64,000 nucleotides of DNA from positions 19,672,256 to 19,736,255 of the forward strand of contig JASFXZ010000001.1 of the NCBI GenBank assembly GCA_032209605.1, in the 5' to 3' direction. Below the pieces are notes generated by a model that saw only the letters and a program-made list of their open reading frames with translations, was not told the DNA's origin and made no database searches. The stretch comes from Mactromeris polynyma (Eukaryota; Mollusca; Bivalvia; Venerida; Mactridae). Below, piece after piece: positions 61,271 through 64,000 of this stretch (its first letter is position 1; each line of letters opens with the position of its first letter). A program made the translations under genes and the position numbers.

Positions 61271-64000
61271 TAACAAACAACTAGTCAGACGCAATATTAT
61301 TCAGTCTGACAAATTATTAATATATTATATCCATTAAGTGATTGCCTCGTAAATTCGGATTCATCGGGTTCGAAATTATATTTCGTATAATGCATGGTTT
61401 CTAATGGCTCTTTTCATTTTGATGTGCCTAGGAAGATACATCGGGACCTGATCTTTAATTTCGTATGTTACCAAGTATACGCACAGAAGATTGTCGAATA
61501 AACAATCCTTACTTACATAGGGGATCGCTATTGCACATTTTTAGATCTCCTCTCCTGCAGAAACAATGTCGTGTAGTTGATGGGATATGACTGATGCCTA
61601 TTTTCTTTGTTTATAACATTTTGACGTATTCGCATAGTAGGCCCTAATTTTTTCAAAACATAAATTTAATAACTTCCTAAGGGAAATGGTTGTTGCATCA
61701 TGATATCAGCGACCTATTTCTCAGATAATATATTGCTTTGAAGTGCGTATTGGGAAATCCTAGAGTTGTCACTAAATTGAAACGCTCAATAAGATTTGGT
61801 TGTTTTATGATATGATTAATCCCCATATTTAGAGATAATCTAGGAAATACCGTTAGAATTGTAACAAAGGAATTTATAAAATGCATTTGAATACCGAGCA
61901 CAAATTGTTAACAACACTGTAAAGCTGTTTTGTTTCTATTCTTTGTCACGCGAAATCATTTGCCAGAATATGGATAGTCAGCTCACAAACTTCAAATCAT
62001 TCTAATAAGTTCACTTATTCACTGCCAATATCAACACGTAGTGTAATGCTAAATGATTCTTTACATTCACGACGTCTATACGACAATATAAAATTGAAGC
62101 GGGTGCTTAGCATTAAATTAAAATTGAATGCGATGTTAGAAATAACAACATTTTATGTTGGACATTGCAAATAATATGTAGTTTACAGAAATAACAATAT
62201 TTAAATTATTTATGACCCTTGAAATCATAGGTAGATGTTAGAAAATAGCAACATTTTATATTTGACCTTTCAAATAATAGTTCAACTTTAGAAATAAGAA
62301 CCACGACATTCAAATATAGCAATGGTTTTGGAGGGGACACCAGATAACCCAATAGTTCACGGGGACCCTAAAACCAGAGAATTGTTATCGATTCTACTGA
62401 AGTCAGACTGGAACTTACATTTTCTTAAAACCTCCCACAAAATACAGGTCATAAAGGACATTCAACAACCAGTATCAGTAACTTGATCCCTTTGTCTGGA
62501 TGCACGGTTGTACGTTTTTTTAATTGTTATGCAAATTACTCATTCTCAAGTGTAAATAGTGAGTGGAAAATAATATAATACTTTAGTAATATTGACTCTG
62601 ACCCCTGTGATCCCATATCCAACCTCGACACTTGTTCCAATTTAGGCTATATATGGAGTACGCTTTTAAAAGTTAATGGAGATAACTCTTTTGAAACTAA
62701 AATACTCAGAAAAAATAATGTTCTTAAGAGCAGGAAAATTGTGAGGTTGGGTGCACCCTTACTCCAGGTTTAAACCACCCGTTGCGTTTTAGCTGCTGAC
62801 CGTCTGGAATTGACACTCTTATTTTTCAACCATCATTTTTGTTTGTGTCTTGTGTCCTGTTTGCAATTTGAAATTGCCTACATGTATGCATATATTTCAA
62901 TCATTTTTTCTGTGCTTCTTGATTGACGGCAGGCACTTATACAAGTATACAAGTATGTATGTGGTATTCTCTGCTTCTATATTTTTTAACGATTTGTGTT
63001 TGTTGCGTGAGGTACCATACTTTACACGTGAAAAAACATCCTTTTCATCATTTAGCTATTGATAAAGCAAATGTTGTCAAAGCATTAGTAAATTATTTCC
63101 TATTTCCTGCGTTCAGTTATATGGCAAGAATGAATGAAACACGATGTTAATGAGAGACATGTGCTTGTTAATAATTTTATATGTGAGCTTTTACCAAACA
63201 ATTTATGTACACTAATGATCATTTGCGATAAATATAGAACGGGAATGGAGCCATTTATTAGAAAGTAAATATTTTTAAGACATTGACCTATGTCTAAAAA
63301 TGAGCAAAGCTTTGAAAATCTGATGAAGTGCATGTAAATTACACACTCACTATGAGTCTATGTATAGGTATGGTAGAGGATATTATTTTATTGGATTTGG
63401 AGGATTAGTTGGAACTTCTCATCATTTCATGTAAGTATCAAAATACTAGCACCAGTATCAGTGTTTATAGTGGTATAAACATCAATGATGCAACTGATTT
63501 ATGTAATTTTGAAATGTACACCTAGTACCAAAGTTTCATAGGCAAATCATTTTCATACTACATCTTAATCAAACCCTCCCATACTACTTCCACAATTGGT
63601 AATGAAATATTTTCAGAACTGTATGAATGACTGTTTGCTAAAGCAAAACCACACGTTATATTTTACAGTTTACCAGTAAAGTCCCTGGTTGATAGTTGAT
63701 GATAATCATGTTGCAAAGCAGGATGACCATTGATTTTTGGTTCAAGTATGTATGAATCTAGTTTACACACCAGGTATTCTACGATTGGTTGTGCGTTCTA
63801 TATACCAAAACATGTGTCAGTGTAAACACCAGTTTGAAGTTGGCAGTAATAGAAGTAATAGCAGTAACAGCAGTTTGACATCTACTTCCAACTACACACT
63901 CGTAAAAACTGAGTTTTAGAGAGGACTCCTTGGTTTTTGGACACGATGTTGACCGAAATAAGTATTGAAATTTGAATCGGTCGTCTAAAAAGCATCTAAT
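61271..64000. other. Non-coding right end of the window
   Basis: No gene is supported. Open frames are short and lack domains. A small agtaatagcagt-type trinucleotide patch lies at ~63845-63875. Confidence 0.45.

Overview
The window is eukaryotic, AT-rich animal DNA. I see no bacterial-type operons, CRISPR array or rRNA. Small secreted glycine-rich protein genes with phase-1 introns, several tRNA-derived SINEs, a CR1-like LINE whose ORF1 carries an SGNH esterase domain, PIF/Harbinger, hAT-like, MULE-like and pogo-like elements, and large minisatellites all point to a lophotrochozoan, most likely a bivalve mollusc. That placement is inference from gene and repeat style, not a database match.

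Bases 1-25690 are a tandem array of an ~8 kb unit: unit 1 (1-8119), unit 2 (8120-24368, enlarged) and a truncated unit 3 (24369-25690). The units differ mainly in tandem-repeat size. A 33-bp repeat has 14 copies in unit 1 and 165 in unit 2. A 25-bp repeat is nearly absent in unit 1 and fills ~2 kb in unit 2. A 12/24-bp pyrimidine repeat is largest in unit 3. The long open frames over these arrays are by-products of periodicity. Each of units 1 and 2 also seems to hold a small minus-strand gene (TATA box, tiny 5'UTR exon, signal-peptide exon ending in phase 1). In unit 2 the promoter has been deleted.

Bases 25690-28790 and 32170-38390 are mostly non-coding, with MITEs, SINE heads and a 40-bp minisatellite. 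At 28792-32165 lies a plus-strand gene (E) for a secreted glycine-rich protein. Its large second intron has collected a hAT-like MITE, a SINE and a second foldback element.

Bases 38390-60540 hold four minus-strand paralogues (A-D) of gene E. A, B and C lie in tandem ~4.2-4.5 kb units. D is separated from C by ~9 kb of transposon-derived DNA. All share a TATA box, a minute non-coding first exon, a signal-peptide plus Gly/Tyr exon, a Gly/Met exon running into a hydrophobic block, and a last coding exon that completes that block and adds a Gly/Ser/Asn/Tyr tail. A splice donor lies within a few bases of the stop codon. The conserved hydrophobic block between two glycine-rich domains, split by a phase-1 intron and kept in the divergent gene E, is the most interesting protein feature here. 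The family looks like secreted structural matrix proteins (shell, byssus or similar), but the exact role is not shown by sequence. Bases 60540-64000 contain one mollusc-style interspersed repeat and otherwise nothing I can support.
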